Below, piece by piece: positions 1 through 8,809 of a stretch of 64,000 bases of DNA (positions are counted from its first letter, which is position 1; every line of letters begins with the position of its first letter). The position numbers and the translations under genes are program-made. The stretch comes from JANJUB01 sp031386985. GTDB lineage: Bacteria; Armatimonadota; Fimbriimonadia; Fimbriimonadales; Fimbriimonadaceae. The DNA is taken from NCBI GenBank assembly GCA_031386985.1, contig JANNCV010000014.1, positions 80,774 through 144,773 on the forward strand, read 5' to 3'. Below the pieces are notes generated by a model. That model searched no databases. It was not told the DNA's origin and was given only the letters and a program-made list of their open reading frames with translations.

Positions 1-504
1 TCTGAGGATGATTGGGAAATTATGCCTGGAGCCAAGCTGTTCGCGTTTGATCTCTCCTACGTTATCAATCTTGATCGTATTTGGCCCGCCCAGATTGCCA
101 AACCGGGAAAACTGGAGGATATTGTTGCGGCTGGCCTGAAGGATCTTGACAGCTTTAGCATGGAGGAAATGAAGAAGCGAGTCGAGATTGCTAAGGGCAA
201 CAAGATGTTCAATAAAGCCCAGGTCATCAACCTTGAATATGGCTATTACAATAAGATCGCCCTCCCCCTTTCGGCGATGATTTTTGGGCTTGTTGGAGCC
301 CCGCTTGGCATTCGTAACCACCGCACGGGGGCAGCGGCAGGTTTTTGGATGTCGGTTCTGATCATCTTTGGTTATATGATGCTTACGCGAATCGCGGCGA
401 TTATGGCGATGGGAGGGCGAATTCATCCAGCTTCAGCAAGTTTTGCGCCTTTGGTGATCGGAATGATCGCCGCCGTCGTATTAATATGGAGGAAGAACGC
501 TTAG
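1..504 (+). CDS. LptF/LptG family permease, C-terminal part (5' cut by window)
   Basis: C-terminal 167 codons of a YjgP/YjgQ (LptF/LptG) permease, the inner-membrane subunit of the LptBFG transporter that extracts lipopolysaccharide or a similar glycolipid and passes it to the Lpt bridge. The frame is open from base 1, so the true start lies before the window; the ATG at 22 is internal. A charged soluble stretch is followed by hydrophobic segments beginning with LPLSAMIFGLVGAPLGI, typical of the family, and a last helix before the stop. It ends 3 bases before the DUF3084 gene, so the two are probably one operon. LptF and LptG cannot be separated from this fragment. Confidence 0.85.
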   Translation, partial: SEDDWEIMPGAKLFAFDLSYVINLDRIWPAQIAKPGKLEDIVAAGLKDLDSFSMEEMKKRVEIAKGNKMFNKAQVINLEYGYYNKIALPLSAMIFGLVGAPLGIRNHRTGAAAGFWMSVLIIFGYMMLTRIAAIMAMGGRIHPASASFAPLVIGMIAAVVLIWRKNA

Positions 505-507
505 GAA

Positions 508-1974
508 ATGGATTTCACTAGCTCTTGGTTTATTTTGGTTCTGACGCTGGTCGGCGGCGTGGTGGCTGTTTTCGCCGATTCCTTAGGTCGAAGACTAGGC
601 AAACGCAAACTGCGTTTAGGCAAGTTGCGTCCCCGCCACACTGCGATTTTGCTTACGGGGGTCTCGGGGGCGCTAGTCACAATCATCACCATCACGCTTG
701 TTGCGGTATTCAGCGCCGAGGTTCGACAGCTCCTCATTGAGGGACGCGAAGCCGTCAAGAATGCTCAACGAAGCAAGGGAGAACTAGAGAAGTTGCGGGC
801 TCAGCTCAGCGACCTCTCTGTCCTGAAGAATGATTCAAACGAGCAGCTGCGTAAGAAGCAAGCGCAACTTGGGAGCGCAAACAATGATCTTGAAAAGCGA
901 CGGGTTGAAATCGTTCAACTAAAGGGTACGTTTGAGAGAGATAAGCTCCAGTTTAGCCGCCAATCAGCTGCGTTTCAGGGCCGGCTTGTCAAGCTAGAGC
1001 GACTCATGAAAGACCGCGAATCGGCTCTGCGCAAACTAACCGCCTCAATGGACCAGGCGGATAAGATTTACAAGCAACTCGACGCCGTATATAAGGGCTT
1101 GGAGGCTAACTACAAGACGCTACAAGCAAACTTCAAAGCTCAGTCCGACATGAACGGCGAGTTGGATGATCGAAATGCCGAACTTGACAAGAGCAACGAA
1201 AAGTTAGCCCAGGATAACGAAAAGCTCAATGCTGAAGGAAAGCGGTTGGCTGAACAGTCGAACGACCTTAATCGTCTCATAACCACCCAGCAAACCAAGT
1301 TGTCGCTCATTGAGGAGAATTTCAAGACTGAAAGTGTAAACACGCGCCTCCGGCCGGTTACATTCGAAATGGGCGAAGAATTCACACGCCGGGAAGTTGC
1401 CGATATTCTGACACTAGATGATGCGCGGGAGACGGTGAGACAAGCGTTGGCAAGCGCGCGGGGCCGGGTTGACCAACGTTCGGGCATGGGTGCCTTCTTG
1501 TTTTACAGCACTGATGAAAAGGGAGTTGCGATCACCGAGCAGCAACACCGAGAAAACTTAGCGCGGAAGTTGCTGCAGATTAGGGGCCAATCGGTAGTCG
1601 TCGTATCTGCCCTAATTAACGTTTTCACCAACGATCAGAGCGTTCCGCTGGATGTGAATATTTATGCCAATCCGGTCGTGTTCCAACAGGGGCAAGTCTT
1701 GGGAGAAACTCGGGTTGATGGCGGGCTCGCCGAGAGCAGGATTGTGCAACAAATCACCGATCTGCTCCAGACCACGGTTCGCCAAAAGGCAATGGATGCC
1801 AAAATGATTCCAAACGGGATCCGAAACTCCACGTTTGGCAACATTGACCCCGATGAGACGATTCGCATCGTGACCCAAATCAAAGAGTTCGGTCGAGCAG
1901 TTCGGCTTCAGGTTTTGGCGAAAGATAGCACCCGCGCCGCGGGGCCCCTTAACATTGAATTTCGAGTCAGATAA
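508..1974 (+). CDS. DUF3084 domain membrane coiled-coil protein
   Basis: 488-residue protein of the DUF3084 family, known mainly from cyanobacteria; function unknown. Two hydrophobic segments (about residues 7-23 and 46-69) anchor it in the inner membrane. A long Lys/Glu/Gln-rich coiled coil follows (about 72-270), then a globular C-terminal half of mixed sequence. ATG at 508 has the purine-rich ribosome site GGAGGAAG about 15 bases upstream and follows the lptF/G stop by 3 bases. From memory, DUF3084 sits beside a RuvC-like gene in cyanobacteria as it does here, which supports the assignment. A role in envelope organisation with the Lpt permease is inference only. Confidence 0.8.
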   Translation: MDFTSSWFILVLTLVGGVVAVFADSLGRRLGKRKLRLGKLRPRHTAILLTGVSGALVTIITITLVAVFSAEVRQLLIEGREAVKNAQRSKGELEKLRAQLSDLSVLKNDSNEQLRKKQAQLGSANNDLEKRRVEIVQLKGTFERDKLQFSRQSAAFQGRLVKLERLMKDRESALRKLTASMDQADKIYKQLDAVYKGLEANYKTLQANFKAQSDMNGELDDRNAELDKSNEKLAQDNEKLNAEGKRLAEQSNDLNRLITTQQTKLSLIEENFKTESVNTRLRPVTFEMGEEFTRREVADILTLDDARETVRQALASARGRVDQRSGMGAFLFYSTDEKGVAITEQQHRENLARKLLQIRGQSVVVVSALINVFTNDQSVPLDVNIYANPVVFQQGQVLGETRVDGGLAESRIVQQITDLLQTTVRQKAMDAKMIPNGIRNSTFGNIDPDETIRIVTQIKEFGRAVRLQVLAKDSTRAAGPLNIEFRVR

Positions 1975-1978
1975 CTTT

Positions 1979-2392
1979 ATGCACCGCGTTGTCCTCGCCA
2001 TAGATCCCGGTAGCTCAAAGTGCGGCATGGCCCTTGTTGAGCGCGATGATGACCTGAAAATCAAACTTCTCTGGAAAGCGGTTGCACCTCGATCCGAAGT
2101 CGTGCGTCGGATCGAAGAAGCCGCAAAAATTAGCCCCTATCGTTTCATTGTGGTCGGTCAGGGCACATCCTCACGAACCCTTGTTGAGGAAGTGCGCGAG
2201 ATGTACCCAAGCGCCGGAATCCTTCTAATAGATGAGACCAACACGACGGTTGCCGCACGTGAGCGCTATTGGGAATACAACCCTCGCAAAGGTTGGCGAA
2301 AGCTGTTGCCCGCGAGCATGCAGGTCCCACCCGAGCCTGTTGATGACTACGCGGCTCTGATCCTTGCCGAGCGCGTCCTCGAAACTCCTTAG
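1979..2392 (+). CDS. RuvC/YqgF-like RNase H-fold nuclease
   Basis: 137-residue RNase H-fold protein of the RuvC/YqgF type. It opens with AIDPGSSKCGMAL, the first strand carrying a catalytic-type Asp (D9), has a central GQGTSS segment, then LIDETNTTVAARERYW, and an acidic PVDDYAALIL near the end where RuvC-type enzymes place their last metal-binding acids. Such proteins process Holliday junctions or pre-16S rRNA. I chose ATG 1979, 4 bases after the DUF3084 stop, over an in-frame TTG at 1955 that would overlap it. Position in the lptF/G-DUF3084 operon is conserved-looking. Which substrate it cuts cannot be read from sequence. Confidence 0.75.
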   Translation: MHRVVLAIDPGSSKCGMALVERDDDLKIKLLWKAVAPRSEVVRRIEEAAKISPYRFIVVGQGTSSRTLVEEVREMYPSAGILLIDETNTTVAARERYWEYNPRKGWRKLLPASMQVPPEPVDDYAALILAERVLETP

Positions 2393-2412
2393 AGGGGCGG
2401 TAAGATAGCCAG

Positions 2413-4077
2413 GTGATTTCCGCTCTCGTCGCGTCGGCGGTCCTAGCTCCCATGACAATGATAGATCGCCTCCGCCAATATGAATCCGACCTGGGTAGCC
2501 TTACCCGCTTCTACAATATCGAGTTTTCGCCCGCCCGAACCGCTCGTTTGCAGAAGTTCTATGCCGATCAGCTTGCCGAACTGGGGAAGGTTGATTTTGA
2601 TGCGTTTGATCAAGATGGGAAGGTTGATGCAATTCTGTTTCGAAATCTACTCGAACGAAACCAAAGCCAACTCAAAACTCAAGAAAAGCAAACCAAAGAA
2701 GCGTTCGTGTATCTGCCCTTTGCCGAAGAGATCTTAGGTCTGAGCGAAGCGCGCCAACAAATGAAACCAGTTGACGGCCAAGCGTCGTCCGCCTTGGTCG
2801 CGAAAATCGAAAGAGAGATTACCGACCTCAAGAAATCCCTGGAAGCCAAGAAGGATGCGGATAAATTCGTGGCGTTTCGCGCGGCGAAAATGTCGGACCG
2901 GCTCAGTGAGCAGTTCACCGAGTGGTATGCCTTTTATAACAAATACGACCCGCAATTTGGGTGGTGGGTCGCCGAACCGTACGAGCGAACATCAAAAGCA
3001 CTCAAGGAGTTTTCAGGCTTCATTCGAGAGAAGCTATGCGGTATCAAGCCGGGCGATTCCAACCCAATCGTGGGCGATCCGATCGGGCGCGAAGCGTTGC
3101 TCGAAGAGCTCAAATACGATATGATCCCTTACACGCCCGAAGAGCTGATCGAAATGGGCAAAAAAGAGTTCGCGTGGTGCGAGATTGAAATGAAAAAGGC
3201 GGCCAAGGAACTGGGCTATGGCGATGATTGGAAGAAGGCCCTGGAACATACCAAAATGGATTTTGTCGCCCCGGGTAAACAGCCACAGCTCATCCACGAC
3301 CAGGCGATAGAAGCGATCAAATACGTTGAGGATAACAACTTGGTAACGGTTCCTCAACTGGCCAAAGAAACCTGGCGCATGCAAATGATGTCGCGCGAGC
3401 GGCAAAAGGTTAGCCCCTTCTTTCTCGGTGGTGAAGCTATACTGGTGAGCTTTCCCACCGATGAAATGGAGCATCAGGAAAAACTGATGAGCTTGCGCGC
3501 AAACAATATCCACTTTGCACGAGCCACCGTTCACCATGAGCTCATACCTGGCCATCACCTGCAGCAGTATTCCAACGCGCGCCATAAGAGTTACAGGCGC
3601 CTCTTCACAACCCCATTTTGGACGGAAGGTTGGGCGCTGTATTTTGAGTTTCTATTCTGGGAAATGGGATTCCCCAAAACCCCCGAAAACAAAATCGGAA
3701 TGCTGTTTTGGCGCATGCACCGTTGCGCGCGCATCATCTTCTCGCTCAGCTTTCACATGAAGCAAATGACCGCCGATGAGTGCATCAAGATGCTCGTGGA
3801 TAAGGTCGGTCACGAGCAATCAACAGCAGAAGGCGAGGTCCGGCGATCGTTTGGCGGCGATTATCCGCCGCTCTATCAGATCGCGTATATGGTCGGGGCG
3901 TTTCAGTTTTGGGAAATGCGGCGAGAGCTGGTTGAATCCAAAAAGATGACGAATCGGCAGTTCCACGACGCGATCCTGCAACAAAACAACATCCCGGTGG
4001 AGATGCTGAGAGCGCTCCTGACCAACCAGAAACTAACGCGGGACTTCCAGACGAATTGGAAATTCTACAATCGGTAG
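2413..4077 (+). CDS. DUF885 family metallopeptidase-like protein
   Basis: 554-residue member of DUF885, a zinc-peptidase-like family with a mostly helical fold. The diagnostic motif VHHELIPGHHLQQ lies near residue 375 (HExxxGH variant), followed about 35 residues later by the WTEGWALYFE segment that supplies the second conserved acidic site. The GTG at 2413 gives a short hydrophobic N-terminus (MISALVASAVLAP) that could be a weak signal; ATGs at 2452 or 2458 are alternatives that would remove it and make a cytoplasmic protein. It lies 20 bases after the RuvC-like gene and ends just before a perfect hairpin. The substrate is unknown. Confidence 0.85.
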   Translation: MISALVASAVLAPMTMIDRLRQYESDLGSLTRFYNIEFSPARTARLQKFYADQLAELGKVDFDAFDQDGKVDAILFRNLLERNQSQLKTQEKQTKEAFVYLPFAEEILGLSEARQQMKPVDGQASSALVAKIEREITDLKKSLEAKKDADKFVAFRAAKMSDRLSEQFTEWYAFYNKYDPQFGWWVAEPYERTSKALKEFSGFIREKLCGIKPGDSNPIVGDPIGREALLEELKYDMIPYTPEELIEMGKKEFAWCEIEMKKAAKELGYGDDWKKALEHTKMDFVAPGKQPQLIHDQAIEAIKYVEDNNLVTVPQLAKETWRMQMMSRERQKVSPFFLGGEAILVSFPTDEMEHQEKLMSLRANNIHFARATVHHELIPGHHLQQYSNARHKSYRRLFTTPFWTEGWALYFEFLFWEMGFPKTPENKIGMLFWRMHRCARIIFSLSFHMKQMTADECIKMLVDKVGHEQSTAEGEVRRSFGGDYPPLYQIAYMVGAFQFWEMRRELVESKKMTNRQFHDAILQQNNIPVEMLRALLTNQKLTRDFQTNWKFYNR

Positions 4078-4084
4078 CCTTATT

Positions 4085-4118
4085 GTATAGGTCTTATAGG
4101 GTCGCATAAGACCTATAC
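4085..4118. terminator. Perfect 13-bp inverted repeat between convergent genes
   Basis: GTATAGGTCTTAT at 4085-4097 and its exact complement ATAAGACCTATAC at 4106-4118 are separated by an 8-base loop. It sits between the stops of the DUF885 gene (4077) and the facing secreted protein (4124), the place expected for a two-way transcription terminator. There is no strong T-run on either side, so it may instead be a dispersed palindromic element used as a terminator. Confidence 0.6.
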
Positions 4119-4123
4119 TGAAA

Positions 4124-4798
4124 CTAGCCAGCCGAAGCCTTTGCCGTTCCATTGGAGTTCGCTCCAACCGCCGGAACGGGCAGGTTCTGATACGTTACGT
4201 CAAGCTTTTGAACTTGACCGAGCGTATCCACCCAGTAAGTGCCATCGGTTGTGAAAGAGTTGCCCTTCTCAACCATCTTAACCTTGAACTTATGGAAGTC
4301 CTTGCCGCCAATCGCTTCGGTGCCCAGATAAGTTCCTTCAACCGTTCGCTCCCCAACTTCAAGCTCCTTTGATTCGGCCAAAACTTGTTTCCAGGTGCCG
4401 TCTTTTGTGATGGCCTCTTGGGGGAGATAGCACTGCGTCAAGAGGAATGTCCGTGCGGCATCCGAACCCTCGATGCCGCCTGTGGCAGACTTGATTTGAC
4501 CCTTGGCATCGTATTTGAGCGCATAAGGGGCAAAGGGGATGCCTTGGTCGGCGCCCTCAACTTCGATCTTAAAGCCATCAAGAGTAACCGCCGCTTCAGT
4601 GCCCTCCGCACTTACAGATTTGGCTTCGTGAAGGGCAGTCCCGGTCATTTTCGCCGCCGTCCCGCCCAAATCAAACGTGATTTCGAATTTCAGACTGTGT
4701 TTTTGCCCTTTCTCCCATTTGGGTTGTATCAGCACCTTGTCTTGGGCAAATCCAAGGGTAGCAACGAGAACGAGTGAGGCAAGGGCGCGGACTTTCAT
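4124..4798 (-). CDS. Secreted hypothetical protein
   Basis: 224-residue exported protein. MKVRALASLVLVATLGFAQ is a typical Sec signal peptide, and the mature part is beta-rich with alternating hydrophilic strands (for example KWEKGQKHSLKFEITFDLGG and LGQVQKLDVTYQNL). The pattern resembles the DUF6263-type secreted proteins, but I cannot assign it firmly. ATG at 4798 is chosen because it begins the signal peptide; a TAGAAT box lies 8 bases upstream and no Shine-Dalgarno sequence is present. It is monocistronic and faces the DUF885 gene across a hairpin. Confidence 0.7.
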   Translation of the reverse strand: MKVRALASLVLVATLGFAQDKVLIQPKWEKGQKHSLKFEITFDLGGTAAKMTGTALHEAKSVSAEGTEAAVTLDGFKIEVEGADQGIPFAPYALKYDAKGQIKSATGGIEGSDAARTFLLTQCYLPQEAITKDGTWKQVLAESKELEVGERTVEGTYLGTEAIGGKDFHKFKVKMVEKGNSFTTDGTYWVDTLGQVQKLDVTYQNLPVPAVGANSNGTAKASAG

Positions 4799-4806
4799 TA
4801 CATTGA

Positions 4807-4812
4807 ATTCTA
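4807..4812 (-). promoter_or_regulatory. Candidate -10 box (TAGAAT), 8 bases before start
   Basis: TAGAAT on the minus strand ends 8 bases before the ATG at 4798, too close for a leader with a ribosome site. A TTGCCT lies 19 bases further upstream (4832-4837). One of several such start-proximal boxes in this window. Confidence 0.4.
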
Positions 4813-4869
4813 TCAGATGGGCCAACAGCTAAGGCAATTTGACCTACGCTCCAACTGAAAGTGGATGAT

Positions 4870-5952
4870 TTAGCTAGATTCAATGTGGCTTCTCAGCGTA
4901 GTGGAGCCAGAAAGGATATCAATCGGCATCTTCACGTATTCATATTCGTAAGGCGGAGATTTCCAAAATGACTGATCACGGTTGAATCGCCACAATTGTG
5001 CGAGCAGCAAAACGTAAGCATGAACCGAGCGCACCGCATGGGGATTCGTGACGTGCACAAAGCAACCCTCACAAACCTCGCCCGCAAACTTATTGAAAGT
5101 AGGTTGAAACTGGACCGGGCGAAAGTGGAGCCCCGGTAACTCAAAGTCGTTCATCCGCCGGCAAAGAGCAAACGCATCAACATAGGGTGCGCCGACGATT
5201 TCGAAGGGCCGCGTCGTTCCGCGTCCTTCGCTCACCGTTGTTCCTTCAAGCAGACAACCACCTGGGTAGAGCAGGGCGGTGGTTGGACTCGGCATGTTTG
5301 GCGATGGTAATGCCCAGGGAAGCCCGGTTTCGTGCGCCAACATTGTCCGATCCCATCCCTGACACTCTTCAATGTCGAGATTTAGATTCAATCCGCGGTA
5401 CTCGCAAATCCACCGTGCAAGTTCTCCCAGCGTCATTGCGTGGCGAATCGGAATGGGATAGAGCCCGACGAACGACTCAAAGCCGGGCTCAATCAGCGGT
5501 CCCTCGGTTACTACTCCACCCAATGGGTTTGGCCGATCAAGGATGAACACGTCAATCCCAAGCTCGGCGCAAGCTTCCAAGCAGTAGGCCATCGTCCAAG
5601 CGAACGTGTAGTATCGCGTGCCGATGTCGGGCAGATCAACTACCAAAAGGTCAACTCCGGCGAGCATCTCGGGAGTCGGCTTTCGATGCTCGCCGTAGAG
5701 CGAATAAATCGGTACTCCGAAGCGCGGATCAATTGCGCCCTCCCACTCAATCATGTTGTCTTGAGTGTGGCCAAACAAGCCATGCTGGGGGCCAAAAACA
5801 GCCCTTACATCCAGTGATGACGGCAAAATATGCTCGAATAGGTGCTTGCCGTCGCGGGTAATGGTCGCCTGGTTACAAAGAAAAGCTACCGAGCGACCGT
5901 GCAGCGAATCAAAGCCCCGCGAAACCAGACAATCTAAGCCAGAGCTAACCAC
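4870..5952 (-). CDS. DUF1343 exo-beta-N-acetylmuramidase (NamZ-like)
   Basis: 360-residue DUF1343 protein; the founding characterised member, NamZ, removes MurNAc from the non-reducing end of peptidoglycan fragments. Family landmarks visible: VAFLCNQATI near the start, AVFGPQHGLFGHTQDN, DLPDIGTRYYTFAWTM, FILDRPNPLGG, and EGRGTTRPFEIVGAPY in the second half. No signal peptide is evident, unlike many exported members, so a cytoplasmic recycling role or a missed upstream start are both possible. Start is GTG 5952; a TAAAAT box ends 6 bases before it, inside the last codons of the upstream PrcB-like gene (stop at 5962). Confidence 0.9.
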   Translation of the reverse strand: MVSSGLDCLVSRGFDSLHGRSVAFLCNQATITRDGKHLFEHILPSSLDVRAVFGPQHGLFGHTQDNMIEWEGAIDPRFGVPIYSLYGEHRKPTPEMLAGVDLLVVDLPDIGTRYYTFAWTMAYCLEACAELGIDVFILDRPNPLGGVVTEGPLIEPGFESFVGLYPIPIRHAMTLGELARWICEYRGLNLNLDIEECQGWDRTMLAHETGLPWALPSPNMPSPTTALLYPGGCLLEGTTVSEGRGTTRPFEIVGAPYVDAFALCRRMNDFELPGLHFRPVQFQPTFNKFAGEVCEGCFVHVTNPHAVRSVHAYVLLLAQLWRFNRDQSFWKSPPYEYEYVKMPIDILSGSTTLRSHIESS

Positions 5953-5958
5953 GAAAGC

Positions 5959-5964
5959 ATTTTA
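5959..5964 (-). promoter_or_regulatory. Candidate -10 box (TAAAAT), 6 bases before GTG
   Basis: TAAAAT on the minus strand overlaps the TAA stop of the PrcB-like gene and ends 6 bases before the GTG of the NamZ-like gene. It could give a leaderless NamZ transcript, but readthrough from the upstream gene is equally possible. Confidence 0.3.
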
Positions 5965-6816
5965 GCCTTCGCTGTTCCAAGTTCGCGATTCGAAGAACGC
6001 TTTACCTTGGAATTTCGGCACAAGAATGATCGTGTACGGCGACGTTGCCTTCTTGTTTACGCGTTGGCTTTTAGATGGCGCTTGCTTAATGTAGCTCACC
6101 TCAATCCCGCTCGGAACCATCCGAACCTGCTCAACCAAGACGGCAAAACCGTTCGAAGGCTGGGTTCCCAGGTGGATGACGATGATGGCCTCGTTCCTAA
6201 AGTCAACCGTGGTCGGCGGGGGAACTTCGCCAAAGACTTGCTTCCAATATTCGCCAAGTTCTCGCTCGCTAGAAATCAGTTGCTCAAAGGCCCGCCCGCC
6301 GCCGCCAGTGATGTCAGATTGAAGCGTCGTCCAAGGGCAGTTTTGAATTTGAGGTCGTAGCGGAACGGTGGTTGAAGCGCGGGTTACCTTGCGGAATTTG
6401 ATGTCGCCGGCAGTGCGCTTTACCAAAACAATTTCCCAGGGGCTGGTTAGCACCTGTGCGTAAATGCCATTCCCCGGTGTTGTTTCAGCGACGACGACTT
6501 CGATCTCGCTGGCTTTGACTCGATCCATGCTTTGAACCATCACCTTGTAACCAGCGGTGCTCCGGCGGCCGAGGTGTACTGCGATTGCGAAATGCGTTCG
6601 CCAGTTAACATCCCGTGGAGCCAGTGCTTGCCCTGAATGTTCGCGCCAATACGTTTGGAAATCGCCTTCGGTGAGGAAGATTCGATTCTGTTCGGTAGTG
6701 ATCTGGCTTTGATCGCCGCTTTGATAGGGGCTAAAATCTATCGGCTGGAGTGGGTTGAATTGACCGAAAGCCAAACCAACAAGTAGTAACAAAAGGGTGA
6801 GCATGGTGATGCGCAT
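5962..6816 (-). CDS. Exported protein with two PrcB-like domains
   Basis: 284-residue secreted protein beginning MRITMLTLLLLLVGLAFGQ, a clear signal peptide. Two similar beta-rich halves follow: one with FAIAVHLGRRSTAGYKVMV, the second with AIIVIHLGTQPSNGFAVLV and TSPYTIILVP, which match the PrcB C-terminal domain first seen in the treponemal dentilisin protease complex. The role is probably protein-protein interaction at the surface. I trimmed the longer open frame (to 6924) to the ATG at 6816 that starts the signal peptide. It lies 9 bases upstream of the NamZ-like gene, on the same strand, so co-transcription is likely. Confidence 0.75.
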   Translation of the reverse strand: MRITMLTLLLLLVGLAFGQFNPLQPIDFSPYQSGDQSQITTEQNRIFLTEGDFQTYWREHSGQALAPRDVNWRTHFAIAVHLGRRSTAGYKVMVQSMDRVKASEIEVVVAETTPGNGIYAQVLTSPWEIVLVKRTAGDIKFRKVTRASTTVPLRPQIQNCPWTTLQSDITGGGGRAFEQLISSERELGEYWKQVFGEVPPPTTVDFRNEAIIVIHLGTQPSNGFAVLVEQVRMVPSGIEVSYIKQAPSKSQRVNKKATSPYTIILVPKFQGKAFFESRTWNSEG

Positions 6817-6937
6817 AGTTGTTTGACGGTTTGTCTCGCAAAAATTTACGTCGAACATATTCATCGCATTAGGAAAGCCAAAGCCAGGGCCGGCATGACT
6901 TGACACTAGCCGAGAGCGGCTCAACTCCGTGGCGGGC

Positions 6938-6969
6938 AGCCCAGGGCACGAATGCCCATGCTACGCTGG
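6938..6969. repeat. Degenerate relic of the 59-kb palindromic element
   Basis: In the 296-base gene-free stretch 6817-7112, AGCCCAGGG (6938-6946) and GCTACGCTGG (6960-6969) face each other around a short GC-rich loop. The same pair, AGCCCAGGG and GCTACCCTGG, forms the central hairpin of the element at 59009-59114. This looks like a decayed copy. The rest of the gap must also hold the promoters of the divergent PrcB-like and RNase J genes; TACCTT at 7101-7106 lies 6 bases before the RNase J start. Confidence 0.4.
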
Positions 6970-7112
6970 CAAAAAGTCGCAAAAAGCACCGAGGCGAAAC
7001 TATGTTGGGCCCCGGTTCGTATCTAAGGCGGGTCAGAATGCAAGGCCATAATATCTCGGGGAGAGATGGCCTGCCCTGGCCCGTTTTGATGCTAAGCTGG
7101 TACCTTTAAGGC

Positions 7113-8759
7113 TTGAGTAACCCCGTGCAAGTGATCCCGCTCGGCGGCGTCGGCGAGATTGGCAAGAACTGCACCGCAATTCGCCAAGACGACGACATCG
7201 TTGTAATTGACGTTGGCCTGAGCTTTCCCGATGATGAAATGCCGGGCATTGACATCATCGTCCCCGATTTTTCCTACCTGATCGAAAACCGCGACAAGAT
7301 TCGCGGCATCTTCCTCACCCATGCCCACGAAGACCATGTTGGCGGCTTGCCCTATCTAGTCGAGCATATCAGCGCCCCGATTTACACTTCGGAGTTTACT
7401 CATGCCCTCATTGCACAAAAACTGGAAGAAAAATGCGACGCCCGCCACCTCAAAAAGATCGTAATGAAGCCCGGCGAGATCGTGGAGTGTGGCTCGCTTT
7501 CGGTTGAGCCCGTGCGCATTACCCACTCAATTCCCGAGACGTTCGCAATGGCGATCCGCACTCGGCACGGCATCATCCTGATGACAAGTGATTTCAAGTT
7601 CGATTTCACTCCGGTGGATCACAAACTCTCAAATATGGCGAGACTTGGTGAACTTGGTGAGGAAGGCGTTTTGCTTCTCCTGAGCGATAGCACCAACGTT
7701 GAGAGGCCAGGCTGGGGGCCTAGCGAGCGCGAAGTTACGCACGGCTTACGAAAAGTTTTCACCGAAGCCGAGGGCAGAGTCCTGCTAACCACCTTTGCAA
7801 GTAGCATTCACCGAATGCAACAGGTTTATGACGTGGCCGCCGAAACCGGGCGAAAGGTCGCAGTTGTAGGGCGCCGGATGGAGAGTAATGTTGATATTTG
7901 CTCTCGAATGGGCTACCTCAAGATTCCCAAAAATACGAGGATCATGTTGGACGAGATCAGAATGCATGAGCCCCACGAGCTCGCCATCCTAACTACGGGA
8001 AGCCAAGGCGAGCCCATGTCCGCCCTTGTTCAGATGTCCAAGGAAGAATATGGTCGGCTTCGTCTCCAGCGTGGTGACACCCTAATCTATTCTGCCCGCC
8101 CCATCCCCGGAAATGAATCGGGCGTCTGGACCACTATCAACCGCCTTTTCCGAATGGGCGTGAACGTGGTTTACAGCTCAAACATTGATGTTCCGGTGCA
8201 CGTGAGTGGGCATGCTTATCAAGAGGAGTTGAAGATGATGATCAACATCACCAAGCCATTTTACGTCGCTCCTGTTCATGGCGAACCTCGGCATCAGCAT
8301 CAATATCTCGATATGGCGCGAGAAATGGGCTATCCCGAGCACCGCACGTTTACCTTTGAAAACGGGCTCCCGCTCTGCTTTGATGAAACCAACGCTTGGC
8401 TGGGCGATCGCGTTGAATCGGGCGCGTTCTTGGTGGATTCGTCCGGTTATCATGGCGTGAAGCCGGAAGTCCTGAAGGAAAGAATGCAACTTTCGCACTC
8501 AGGAGTTGTGTGCGTGGCTTTGCCCGTTTCTGGTCGCATGACTCTCACCAGCGCCCCCAAGATAACGGCCAAGGGGTTTTTAGGCGATGATGTTGACCTT
8601 GATTCCGTGGTGGACCTGATTAGCGATTACCTCGGGAGTGAACCTAACCGCATCGAAAATGACGCGAATCTCGTGTCCGAATGCGAGGGCCTTGTGCGCC
8701 GGCATCTGCAAAAGCGCACGGGCGCACGTCCCGTGGTTCTTGTTTCCGTAGTAAGATAA
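7113..8759 (+). CDS. rnj: Ribonuclease J
   Basis: 548-residue metallo-beta-lactamase/beta-CASP RNase J, which degrades and matures RNA by 5'-3' exonuclease and endonuclease activity in the cytoplasm. Seen: VIPLGGVGEIGKNC at the N-terminus, the metal site LTHAHEDHVGGLP (H70, H72, D74, H75), MTSDFKFDFTPVD, the beta-CASP motif ILTTGSQGEP, and VHVSGHAYQEELKMM with PVHGEPRHQ. Length matches the family. Start is TTG 7113; no better upstream start exists. It stands alone, preceded by a start-proximal TACCTT box. Confidence 0.95.
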   Translation: MSNPVQVIPLGGVGEIGKNCTAIRQDDDIVVIDVGLSFPDDEMPGIDIIVPDFSYLIENRDKIRGIFLTHAHEDHVGGLPYLVEHISAPIYTSEFTHALIAQKLEEKCDARHLKKIVMKPGEIVECGSLSVEPVRITHSIPETFAMAIRTRHGIILMTSDFKFDFTPVDHKLSNMARLGELGEEGVLLLLSDSTNVERPGWGPSEREVTHGLRKVFTEAEGRVLLTTFASSIHRMQQVYDVAAETGRKVAVVGRRMESNVDICSRMGYLKIPKNTRIMLDEIRMHEPHELAILTTGSQGEPMSALVQMSKEEYGRLRLQRGDTLIYSARPIPGNESGVWTTINRLFRMGVNVVYSSNIDVPVHVSGHAYQEELKMMINITKPFYVAPVHGEPRHQHQYLDMAREMGYPEHRTFTFENGLPLCFDETNAWLGDRVESGAFLVDSSGYHGVKPEVLKERMQLSHSGVVCVALPVSGRMTLTSAPKITAKGFLGDDVDLDSVVDLISDYLGSEPNRIENDANLVSECEGLVRRHLQKRTGARPVVLVSVVR

Positions 8760-8809
8760 CCTTTCTGAACCAAACGGCACAATCAAATGTCGTACTGGTA
8801 GGCAAGGTT

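Noticed and set aside
2225..2458. Minus-strand frames over the RuvC-like gene and DUF885 start
   Set aside because: Shadow frames; the plus-strand products carry family motifs.
6900..7109. 69-residue frame between the PrcB-like gene and RNase J
   Set aside because: Runs through the repeat relic and promoter region and has no coding-like composition.
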